From NCBI GenBank assembly GCA_026195255.1, contig JAPHSS010000025.1, positions 1-44,290 of the forward strand: a stretch of DNA of 44,290 nt, given 5' to 3'. The DNA comes from Gammaproteobacteria bacterium. GTDB taxonomy: Bacteria; Pseudomonadota; Gammaproteobacteria; SZUA-229. A program made the translations under genes and the position numbers. Below are positions 35,788 through 44,290 of the stretch, piece after piece (position 1 is the first letter of the stretch; the number at the start of each line of letters is the position of its first letter). Under the pieces are notes generated by a model. It searched no databases and was not told the origin of the DNA. It worked only from the letters and a program-made list of their open reading frames with translations.

Positions 35788-36648
35788 TTAAACTGCTGAT
35801 GCACCTGCAACTATCTCAGAAATCTCCTGAGTGATTGCTGCCTGACGCGCCTTGTTATAAACCGTTTCAAGTTCGCTGATAATATCACCTGCATTATCGG
35901 TTGCTGATTTCATAGCAATCATTCGTGCTGACATTTCACAGGCGATGTTTTCAATAACACCCTGATAAACTTGCGATTCAACAAAACGCATGAGCAGGCC
36001 ATCAAGAATCTCTTTAGAGTCCGGCTCATAAATGTAGTCCCAGTGATGTTTTAATTTCTCATCAGTAGAACCACTTATGGGTAACATTTGTAAAATGTTT
36101 GGCTGCTGTGTCATGGTATTAACAAATTCGTTACTTACCAGGTATAGCGCATCGATTTTACCCTCGGCAAATGCATCTAACATTACCTTTATAGAGCCGA
36201 TTAAGTCGTTAATGTGAGGCGAATCGCCTAACTGGCTAGCCTCAGCAACTATGTTACCCGGGTTACGTTTGAAAAAATCAACCGCTTTACGCCCAACAGG
36301 AACAACATCAATATCTACACCATTGTCATGATGTGCTTTCATATCGTTAATCGCTTTCTTGAAAACATTAACGTTTAAACCACCACACAGACCACGGTCT
36401 GATGTAACAACAATGTAACCAACTCGTTTTATTTCTCGCTCAATCATAAACGGATGTTTAATTTCCGCATGAGCTTGAGATAAATGCGCAATTACATTGC
36501 GCATTTTCTCAGCATATGGACGACTTGCTCGCATTCTTTCTTGTGCTTTACGCATTTTAGAAGCGGCAACCATTTCCATTGCTTTGGTAATCTTCTGAGT
36601 ATTTTTAATACTCTTAATTTTACCGCGTATTTCTTTTGCACCGGACAT
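35788..36648 (-). CDS. atpG: ATP synthase gamma subunit AtpG
   Basis: The 286-residue protein is the rotating central-stalk subunit of F1. It has the N-terminal coiled helix ([18 protein letters not shown], then [14 protein letters not shown]), the middle [11 protein letters not shown] and the C-terminal helix ending [20 protein letters not shown]. The length matches E. coli (287). It follows atpA after 13 bp and is separated from atpD by repeats. Confidence 0.97.
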   Translation of the reverse strand: MSGAKEIRGKIKSIKNTQKITKAMEMVAASKMRKAQERMRASRPYAEKMRNVIAHLSQAHAEIKHPFMIEREIKRVGYIVVTSDRGLCGGLNVNVFKKAINDMKAHHDNGVDIDVVPVGRKAVDFFKRNPGNIVAEASQLGDSPHINDLIGSIKVMLDAFAEGKIDALYLVSNEFVNTMTQQPNILQMLPISGSTDEKLKHHWDYIYEPDSKEILDGLLMRFVESQVYQGVIENIACEMSARMIAMKSATDNAGDIISELETVYNKARQAAITQEISEIVAGASAV

Positions 36649-36661
36649 CGTTTAACTCCGA

Positions 36662-38203
36662 CTACCAAACACCGTTAGCTTTGAAAGCATCTAATGCAGT
36701 TTTCATTTCTGCAGCGATGTCATCATTGTAATCACCAGCTTCATCAATCTTCGAAACTAGATCGGCGTTATTAGATTTAACGTAAGACCACATGGCTGCT
36801 TCGAAATCAAGTACTTGCTTGACGTCAATATCATCCATATAACCTTCGTTCATTGCATACAGACTGAAACCCATTTCAGCCACACCCATAGGTGAATACT
36901 GAGCCTGCTTCATTAACTCTACTGCACGTTCACCCAGAGATAGCTGTGCGCGAGTCGCGTCATCAAGATCAGATGCAAACTGTGCGAAAGCCGCCAGTTC
37001 ACGATACTGAGCCAATGCCAGACGAACACCACCACCCAGTTTCTTGATGATTTTAGTTTGAGCTGCACCACCTACGCGAGATACCGATAAACCCGCATTA
37101 ATTGCCGGGCGGATACCTGCGTTGAATAAATCTGATTCGAGGAAGATCTGACCATCCGTAATCGAGATTACATTAGTGGGTACGAAAGCAGAAACGTCAC
37201 CGTCCTGAGTCTCGATGATGGGTAGTGCTGTTAAAGAACCTGTTTTGCCTTTAACGCGACCGTTGGTTGCTTTTTCTACGAAGTTAGCATTCACACGTGC
37301 TGCACGCTCTAATAAACGAGAGTGTAAGTAGAATACGTCACCTGGATATGCTTCACGACCTGGTGGACGGCGTAACAATAGAGACACCTGACGGTAAGCC
37401 CATGCCTGTTTGGTTAAGTCATCATATACAATCAGTGCATCTTCGCCCTGGTCACGATAAAACTCACCCATTGAACAGCCTGCGTATGGTGCAATGTATT
37501 GCATAGCCGCAGAATCAGATGCTGCCGCAGCAACGATGATTGTGTGAGCCATTGCATCATGCTCTTCTAATTTACGAACCAGATTAGCAATTGTTGATGC
37601 TTTCTGACCAATCGCCACGTAAACACACTTAACGCCAGTCTCTTTCTGATTGATAATGGCATCTAATGCTACAGCTGTTTTACCTGTCTGACGGTCACCG
37701 ATGATTAACTCACGCTGGCCACGGCCGACGGGAACCATCGCATCGATAGATTTCAAACCCGTTTGAACGGGTTGATCAACTGACTTACGTTCAATAACAC
37801 CCGGTGCAATTTTTTCAATCGGCGCGAATGTTGTTGTTTCAATTGGGCCTTTGCCGTCGATAGGCACACCTAACGAGTCAACAACTCGACCTAAAAGTGC
37901 ATCGCCTGTTGGTACTTCTAAAATTTTACCTGTGCACTTGGCAACATCACCTTCTTTCAGGTGCTTGTCTGAACCTAGTACAACCGCGCCTACTGAGTCG
38001 CGTTCCAGGTTAAGTGCTAAAGCAAAAGTTTCGCCGGGCAGTTCGATCATCTCGCCCTGCATTGCTTCCGATAAACCGTGTATACGCACGATACCGTCAG
38101 CCATACTTACAATAGTTCCTTCGGTACGGGCTTCTGCTACCGTCTCAAAGCTTTCTATTCTCTTTTTAATCAGTTCACTGATTTCTGATGGATTCAGTTG
38201 CAT
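36662..38203 (-). CDS. atpA: ATP synthase alpha subunit AtpA
   Basis: The 513-residue protein is the non-catalytic nucleotide-binding F1 alpha subunit. It has the P-loop GDRQTGKT, the opening [19 protein letters not shown] and the signature [15 protein letters not shown] chose ATG 38203 because AGAGGAATTAGA lies directly before it and the length then equals E. coli AtpA (513); the ATG at 38227 is 8 codons upstream and has no better site. It is followed by atpG after 13 bp. Confidence 0.97.
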   Translation of the reverse strand: MQLNPSEISELIKKRIESFETVAEARTEGTIVSMADGIVRIHGLSEAMQGEMIELPGETFALALNLERDSVGAVVLGSDKHLKEGDVAKCTGKILEVPTGDALLGRVVDSLGVPIDGKGPIETTTFAPIEKIAPGVIERKSVDQPVQTGLKSIDAMVPVGRGQRELIIGDRQTGKTAVALDAIINQKETGVKCVYVAIGQKASTIANLVRKLEEHDAMAHTIIVAAAASDSAAMQYIAPYAGCSMGEFYRDQGEDALIVYDDLTKQAWAYRQVSLLLRRPPGREAYPGDVFYLHSRLLERAARVNANFVEKATNGRVKGKTGSLTALPIIETQDGDVSAFVPTNVISITDGQIFLESDLFNAGIRPAINAGLSVSRVGGAAQTKIIKKLGGGVRLALAQYRELAAFAQFASDLDDATRAQLSLGERAVELMKQAQYSPMGVAEMGFSLYAMNEGYMDDIDVKQVLDFEAAMWSYVKSNNADLVSKIDEAGDYNDDIAAEMKTALDAFKANGVW

Positions 38204-38242
38204 TCTAATTCCTCTTTTATGGCTCACACTTAGTGTGTCAAC

Positions 38243-38779
38243 CTAATGGCTTACGGCCTGGGTTAGTGACCCAATTTTAGCCTGTGTCGAGCCATCGATA
38301 ACTAAGTCGCCAGCGCGAATAATTACACCGCCTATTAACGATGAATCTACTTCGGTCGTTAACGTTATTTCGCAGCCTAATTTCTTTTTCAGGGCGTCGG
38401 TCATTGATTGAACTTGTGCATCGCTTAATGCGTATGCTGATGTCGCTGTTGCTTCAATTGTATTTTCTGCCATGGCACGCTGTGCTTCAAACAGAACTAC
38501 AATTTCAGGCATCAACATAAGACGATTATTTTCAGCCATTACTTTGATAAAGTTTTTCTGTGTTTCAGATAACTTATCGCCGCAAATATCTAAAAGAATC
38601 TCGCCTTTCGTTTCAGCTCCCATTGCTGGGTTATCAATCACGGCTACAAATTCAACGTTGCATACTACTGCATCGATAAATTGCAGGGCGTCTGACCATT
38701 CCGCCTGCTTTGATTCAGCTTGCGCTACTTCAAAGGCTGCTTTCGCGTATGGTCGTGCTTGCGTTGTATATTCTGACAT
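38243..38779 (-). CDS. atpH: ATP synthase delta subunit AtpH
   Basis: The 178-residue protein is the F1 delta subunit, linking the peripheral stalk to the alpha subunits. It has the N-terminal helical bundle (ARPYAKAAFEVAQ) and the C-terminal signature (VDSSLIGGVIIRAGDLVIDGS). The length is standard (E. coli 177). It lies 16 bp after atpF. Confidence 0.96.
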   Translation of the reverse strand: MSEYTTQARPYAKAAFEVAQAESKQAEWSDALQFIDAVVCNVEFVAVIDNPAMGAETKGEILLDICGDKLSETQKNFIKVMAENNRLMLMPEIVVLFEAQRAMAENTIEATATSAYALSDAQVQSMTDALKKKLGCEITLTTEVDSSLIGGVIIRAGDLVIDGSTQAKIGSLTQAVSH

Positions 38780-38795
38780 TACCTTTTACCCTTTA

Positions 38796-39266
38796 TTATA
38801 TCTGGGCAATCATGTCATCAACGATTTCGCTATGCGCTTTTTCGTCAACTTCACGTTTAAGGACTTTAGCAGCACCAGCCATTGCTATGCTTGCTACCTG
38901 CTGTCTTAGCGCTTCTTTTGCACGATTGACTTCTTGTTCAATCTCAGCTTCAGCTGCCGTTTTAACACGACCCGCTTCTTCTTTTGCATTGTCTTTCGCT
39001 TCTTCAACAATCTCAGCTGCACGCTTTTGTGCCTGGTTCATAATTTCAGATGCCTGAGCTTTGGCCTCTTTAATATGTTTTTCAGCCGCTTTTTCGCCTA
39101 GCTGTTGCTTATGCTGACCACGTTCTGCAGCAGCAAGTCCATCGGCAATCGTCTTTTTACGTTCATCCAGCGCTGCAATTAGCGGTGGCCAAACATACTT
39201 CATTACGAACCATACAAACACGAAAAACGCGATTGATTGTCCGATAAGAGTTGCATTGATGTTCAT
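38796..39266 (-). CDS. atpF: ATP synthase b subunit AtpF
   Basis: The 156-residue protein is the peripheral-stalk b subunit: MNINATLIGQSIAFFVFVWF is its single membrane helix, then a long charged coiled coil (about 35-156). The length equals E. coli AtpF. I chose ATG 39266 because CGAGGAAATAAC lies directly before it; an in-frame start at 39380 would translate through the ERIC-like element and into the c-subunit gap. It follows that element. Confidence 0.97.
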   Translation of the reverse strand: MNINATLIGQSIAFFVFVWFVMKYVWPPLIAALDERKKTIADGLAAAERGQHKQQLGEKAAEKHIKEAKAQASEIMNQAQKRAAEIVEEAKDNAKEEAGRVKTAAEAEIEQEVNRAKEALRQQVASIAMAGAAKVLKREVDEKAHSEIVDDMIAQI

Positions 39267-39291
39267 GTTATTTCCTCGTAACTTATAAGTT

Positions 39292-39680
<389 letters not shown>

Positions 39681-39709
39681 TTAAAATTTAAATTCTGTTA
39701 TAACCACTA

Positions 39710-40985
<1,276 letters not shown>

Positions 40986-41010
40986 TCTTCGCCTCTGAAA
41001 ACGCGCGCAA

Positions 41011-41039
41011 AGTATATGAGGATGAGCGGTTTGGGTCAA
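41011..41039 (-). promoter_or_regulatory. sigma70-type promoter of the ATP synthase operon
   Basis: On the minus strand TTGACC (41034-41039), exactly 17 bp, then TATACT (41011-41016): a near-consensus promoter. Transcription should begin near 41004, about 20 bases before the atpI start. Confidence 0.85.
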
Positions 41040-41287
41040 CCTTAATGTACGAATAAGTCCAGTTTATTTAGAACTTTCTAATTTAGTGATAAAGGCGTTA
41101 CGGCGCGGCTTCCGGGCTTATTCACTATACCCATACTTTATTCATTGAATAAAAAATATGCATACTTATGGCTGCAGGTAGTTGATATTAAACAATTATT
41201 GCTAATTCCATTTAAAAACAATGAAGTTAATAAGACATTTCTTCATCACTACGTTTTAATCAAACTTTAACGCCTGGAGAGCCAGAA

Positions 41288-42199
41288 TTAATGAATTTTA
41301 GCGAGTATCCCATCTAACTCATCGAGACTCGTATAATTGATAACCAGTTTGCCCTTGCCATTACTTTTATGCTGAACATGGACCGGTGCGCCTAAACGCT
41401 CACTCACCTGCTCCTGTAATCGTTTAATATCCGGATCAATATTGTCAGATGACTCGCTAACTTTAGGTGGCGGGTTTAACTGACGTTTAACCTGTTTTTC
41501 GGTTTCTCGTACAGACCAGCCCTGATCAGCTGCTTTATTTGCCAACATACTTTGTTCAGCACCGGATAATGCTAACAGTGCACGAGCATGACCCATATCG
41601 ATTTTGCGCTCATCGACCAGCAGTTTTACATCTTCATTAAGATCTTTAAGTCTTAATAAATTGGTTACCGATGCTCTGGAGCGGCTCACCGCCTCTGCAA
41701 CCTGTAGATGAGTCATCTCAAACTCATCAATTAATCGCTGCAAAGCCCGGGACTCTTCTAATGGATTTAGATTCTCACGCTGTATGTTCTCGATAAGCGA
41801 AATAGCTGCCGCAGACTGATCATTAAGCTCTTTAATAACTGCGGGTATTTCATGTAATCCCGCTAGTTGGCAGGCACGCCAACGGCGCTCACCAGCGATT
41901 AACTCAAATTTACCGGCAGAAATCGGGCGCACCACAATTGGCTGAATGACACCCTGCGCTTTAATAGATTCCGCCAGTTCCTGTAAGGCATCTGGCTCAA
42001 AATGAACACGCGGTTGATAGGCGCCGCGTTGAATTAATTCTACTGCGATATGACGTAGGCCATCACCGCTTAATTCAGTGGATTCGGCTACGGGCGGTGC
42101 TGTAGGTATTGGTTTAGGGTCAGTCAGTTGATTAACTTCGGCTGCACTGCCTAACAATGCATTTAAACCTCGACCCAGGCCTCTTTTCTTTTTTACCAT
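41288..42199 (-). CDS. parB: chromosome-partitioning protein ParB
   Basis: The 303-residue protein opens with KKRGLGRGLNALLGS, the ParA-interacting tail. The CTP-binding domain carries the GERRWRACQLAG box near residue 107, then a helix-turn-helix (QVAEAVSRSRASVTNLLRL) and a C-terminal dimer domain. It binds parS sites near the origin and loads SMC. It lies 112 bp after parA. I found no convincing parS in the window. Confidence 0.96.
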   Translation of the reverse strand: MVKKKRGLGRGLNALLGSAAEVNQLTDPKPIPTAPPVAESTELSGDGLRHIAVELIQRGAYQPRVHFEPDALQELAESIKAQGVIQPIVVRPISAGKFELIAGERRWRACQLAGLHEIPAVIKELNDQSAAAISLIENIQRENLNPLEESRALQRLIDEFEMTHLQVAEAVSRSRASVTNLLRLKDLNEDVKLLVDERKIDMGHARALLALSGAEQSMLANKAADQGWSVRETEKQVKRQLNPPPKVSESSDNIDPDIKRLQEQVSERLGAPVHVQHKSNGKGKLVINYTSLDELDGILAKIH

Positions 42200-42311
42200 T
42201 TTCTACTCTGATATAAATTTATATTTTTCCACAAAGCCTAAAAGCTCACAGAAGGTTAATTGGCTTTAAATAATTAACTCTAATGCACTTTAATGTCTCT
42301 GTAGCGGATTT

Positions 42312-43097
42312 TTAAGCAACTGCAGGCTGTGATTTAACCTGTTTACGGATAACTTCACCCGCTAACGAAAAATAAGCCAGGGCTCCACGTGAAGTTTTAT
42401 CATAGTTTAATACCGGCAGACCATGTGAAGGCGCTTCAGCCAAACGTACATTACGTGGCACAACTGTTCTGTAAACACGATCGCCAAAATGCTCAATTAA
42501 CTGGTCCGACACATCCGTTGACAGTTTATTACGTGGATCATACATAGTGCGCAGCAAACCCTCTATTTCAAGATCAGGGTTAACACTGCTCTTTACCTGC
42601 TCGATGGTTTCCATCAAGGATGACAAACCCTCTAATGCATAATATTCACACTGCATGGGTATTAACACACCATTTGCAGAAACCAGTGCATTTACAGTCA
42701 ACATATTAAGTGATGGTGGGCAATCAATAATGATAAAATCATAATCAGACTCAACCTGTTTAAGCGCATTACGCAAACGGGTCTCTTTACCCTCGACACT
42801 CAGTAATTCAACTTCTGCTGCGGTTAGGTCGCTATTGGAAGGTAATACATGAAAACCAATTTCATCGACTTTTTGTATACAGTTTCTGATATCTTCTTCT
42901 GCTAACAAAACATCTAAAGTACTATTTTTCAGCTCATATTTATCAACATTACAGCCCATTGTCGCATTACCCTGAGGATCGAGATCCACCAGCAGTACCC
43001 GCTTCTGAGTTAACGCTAAAGACGCCGCCAGGTTAACCGATGTAGTGGTTTTGCCCACGCCGCCTTTTTGATTAGTTACCGCTATTATTTTCGCCAT
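42312..43097 (-). CDS. parA: chromosome-partitioning ATPase ParA (Soj)
   Basis: The 261-residue protein has the deviant Walker A KGGVGKTTTSVNLAASL (lysine before the P-loop), the switch DLDPQGNAT and Walker B DFIIIDCPPSL. It is the chromosomal ParA without the N-terminal DNA-binding extension of plasmid types. It follows rsmG after 23 bp, the origin-proximal order. Confidence 0.97.
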   Translation of the reverse strand: MAKIIAVTNQKGGVGKTTTSVNLAASLALTQKRVLLVDLDPQGNATMGCNVDKYELKNSTLDVLLAEEDIRNCIQKVDEIGFHVLPSNSDLTAAEVELLSVEGKETRLRNALKQVESDYDFIIIDCPPSLNMLTVNALVSANGVLIPMQCEYYALEGLSSLMETIEQVKSSVNPDLEIEGLLRTMYDPRNKLSTDVSDQLIEHFGDRVYRTVVPRNVRLAEAPSHGLPVLNYDKTSRGALAYFSLAGEVIRKQVKSQPAVA

Positions 43098-43120
43098 GTA
43101 TACAATTCTTTATTGATGCT

Positions 43121-43738
43121 CTAATTTGATCGACAGATTTCTATTAACTGCCGATCCTCTTCCAGCCAGGGCACCTGTAATGAATGTTGCGCTAGCTGCT
43201 CATATCCCCCGATTAAATCCGGCAACTCGTCTTTTCCTTTCATTGCCAGAACCCGGGTAGTTGATGTTAACAGATGTTGGGTACGATCCAATATAGTATT
43301 TAATGCCGCAAAAGCACGACAGGTGATTATTTCAAAACCATAACCTGGTTGATAGTCTTCTACACGACTATGAATAATGTCAACGTTTTCAAGCTTTAAG
43401 TCTATTTTACACTGGGTAAGAAAGCGTGTTTTTTTACCATTACTATCAAGTAAAACAAACTGACAATCGGGCAAACAAATTGCCAACGGTATGCCCGGAA
43501 GCCCTGCTCCTGTCCCCACATCCAGTACCGGTGAGTTATTTATAAATGGTAAAATACTCAGACTATCCAGAACATGGCGAATAACCATAGAATCAAGCTC
43601 GCGTATTGAAGTCAGGTTATACGCTTTATTCCACTTAATCATTAATTGTAAATAATCTAACAGCTTTTGCTGTTTTTGTTCAGAAATATCTATAGCCAAT
43701 TGCTCCAGGCCCAGCTCGAGTCGTTTTTCAGCTTGCAT
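43121..43738 (-). CDS. rsmG: 16S rRNA (guanine-527-N7)-methyltransferase RsmG
   Basis: The 205-residue protein methylates N7 of G527 of 16S rRNA. The S-adenosylmethionine site is VLDVGTGAGLPGIPLAI near residue 75, preceded by YNLTSIRELDSMVIRHVLDS, typical of the family. The length is standard (E. coli 207). The usual upstream neighbour mnmG (gidA) is not in the 550 bp to the window edge. Confidence 0.96.
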   Translation of the reverse strand: MQAEKRLELGLEQLAIDISEQKQQKLLDYLQLMIKWNKAYNLTSIRELDSMVIRHVLDSLSILPFINNSPVLDVGTGAGLPGIPLAICLPDCQFVLLDSNGKKTRFLTQCKIDLKLENVDIIHSRVEDYQPGYGFEIITCRAFAALNTILDRTQHLLTSTTRVLAMKGKDELPDLIGGYEQLAQHSLQVPWLEEDRQLIEICRSN

Positions 43739-43900
43739 TTATAAAACTCTCTTAGTGACCTGATGCCTGATTGGTTAACGTATTTAGTGCTTTTTTCATT
43801 ATTAACTCGCTTATTATAAGCATATCGTTATATCGACAATTCTAACTGAATATTATGCTTAGAATGAGCAAATATTACATTGATGTCTCTCACTTTATAA

Positions 43901-43931
43901 CTCGTTCCCATGCTCCCGCGTGGGAATGCAT
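43901..43931 (+). repeat. REP-like palindrome, left copy
   Basis: CTCGTTCCCATGC-tcc-CGCGTGGGAATGCAT. The arms TTCCCATGC and GCGTGGGAA form a hairpin. The unit matches the reverse complement of 44068-44098 at about 29 of 31 positions. This GTTCCCA...TGGGAA type is common as a dispersed palindrome in proteobacteria. Confidence 0.85.
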
Positions 43932-44067
43932 ATAGATAGCCGTTGCCCATTTATCTTAAATTTGTACGCACTAATAGTGAAACAGTAGTTTCTTTATAAA
44001 AGCTCTCTCTATTGCGATATGGTATTTATTACTCATTTTGTAATAAATAAAATACTGTCAGTTTTTT

Positions 44068-44098
44068 ATGCATTCCCACGCAGGGGCATGGGAACGAG
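44068..44098 (-). repeat. REP-like palindrome, right copy
   Basis: ATGCATTCCCACGC-agg-GGCATGGGAACGAG, inverted relative to the copy at 43901. Together they bracket 136 bp of AT-rich sequence, an arrangement like a REPIN. No REP-associated transposase is in the window. Confidence 0.85.
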
Positions 44099-44100
44099 AC

Positions 44101-44186
44101 AAATACAGTTTATGTTATGACTTAATCGGGCATTATCTTTATTCTACTGTACCAGCATTATGGGAACTTGAATTCTGTGATTTCGC
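44101..44186 (-). repeat. dispersed repeat, copy 2
   Basis: The reverse complement matches 28009-28091: GCGAAA, CAGAATTCAAGTT, then the identical 23-base core ending CATAAACT at 44107-44129. It lies 2 bp from the right REP-like palindrome, whereas copy 1 has no such neighbour. Confidence 0.72.
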
Positions 44187-44290
44187 CCTTATGGCGACTC
44201 ACTTTTTTGCCTGCAGCTGCAAAATAGTAAGCAAAAAATAGCCGCCCTTTATTCGCTAGTTCTCATCAAAAAACGATGAGAATACCCAAA

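Larger units (their letters stand above)
43739..44290. other. gene-free region upstream of rsmG with palindromic repeats
   Basis: No coding frame, tRNA or cluster of DnaA boxes was recognised. The region holds a pair of REP-like palindromes facing each other (43901-43931 and 44068-44098), then the dispersed repeat copy 2 (44101-44186). The last 100 bases have a further palindrome-rich stretch (TTCTCATC-aaaaaac-GATGAGAA near 44261-44283). Confidence 0.65.

Noticed and set aside
38472-39057. Plus-strand open frames across atpH and atpF
   Set aside because: Antisense shadows of conserved genes with no ribosome binding site or family features.
42378-42393. CACGTG-centred site within parA resembling a parS
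   Set aside because: Only about 10 of 16 bases fit the parS consensus and the flanks are wrong; other CACGTG sites (for example 27434, 7668) are no better.
43739-44290. Possible replication origin next to rsmG
   Set aside because: No cluster of TTATCCACA-type DnaA boxes and no AT-rich 13-mers were recognised; the gap is explained by repeats.

Overview
The window reads as the chromosome of a low- to mid-GC gammaproteobacterium. The evidence is the gene order rsmG-parA-parB-atpIBEFHAGDC-glmU, the argH / algZ-algR-hemC-hemD-hemX-hemY neighbourhood known from Pseudomonas and relatives, a UbiD-type ubiquinone decarboxylase, and a cis/trans fatty-acid isomerase. A DsrC/TusE-family protein and several dispersed palindromic repeats would fit an environmental, possibly marine or sulfur-cycling lineage, but the species cannot be fixed from this sequence.

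Layout. 1-240: tRNA-Asp and tRNA-Val genes on the minus strand with a promoter. 255-5676: small housekeeping genes (TapT-like tRNA modification enzyme, GNAT, PpnP, UbiD, SET-domain protein, a small unknown protein, glutaredoxin, ferredoxin-type flavin reductase, YiiD-like thioesterase). 5723-13692, minus: algZ-algR, then a TonB-dependent receptor, then hemC-hemD-hemX-hemY. 13867-15270: argH, diverging from algZ with a clear promoter. 15286-19425: a 177-bp inverted repeat, an orphan Hpt protein with a small unknown partner, a DsrC/TusE homologue, a DUF3187 outer-membrane protein diverging from a LysR regulator, and a frameshifted GFA-family gene. 19697-22456: a membrane PAS-GGDEF-EAL protein. 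22989-27268: uup and cti, overlapping. 27357-32076: an AT-rich accessory stretch with a receiver-like protein, a short DUF1631 protein, a BaiN/YhiN flavoprotein and an HD-CBS-HEPN-like protein. 32174-40985: glmU and the complete ATP synthase operon. 41288-43738: parB, parA, rsmG. 43739-44290: no gene, but REP-like palindromes and a dispersed repeat.

How the parts work together. The ATP synthase operon has a strong sigma70-type promoter ahead of atpI and a bidirectional terminator after atpC. It carries two related ERIC-like palindromes of about 120 bp, one starting at the atpE stop and one just after the atpG stop, plus two further hairpins between atpG and atpD. Structured repeats at these points could set the relative expression of the subunits. 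In the alg-hem block, a TonB-dependent outer-membrane receptor has been placed between algR and hemC, its start lying inside algR. This joins a LytS/LytTR two-component system, an iron- or cofactor-type uptake receptor and haem synthesis in one transcription direction.

Best candidates for something undescribed: the HD-CBS-HEPN-like protein (an intact SpoT-like hydrolase signature in the same chain as an RN-x3-H motif), the repeat-punctuated atp operon, and the receptor insertion in the alg-hem cluster. No CRISPR array, prophage, intact insertion sequence or classical defence island was seen.
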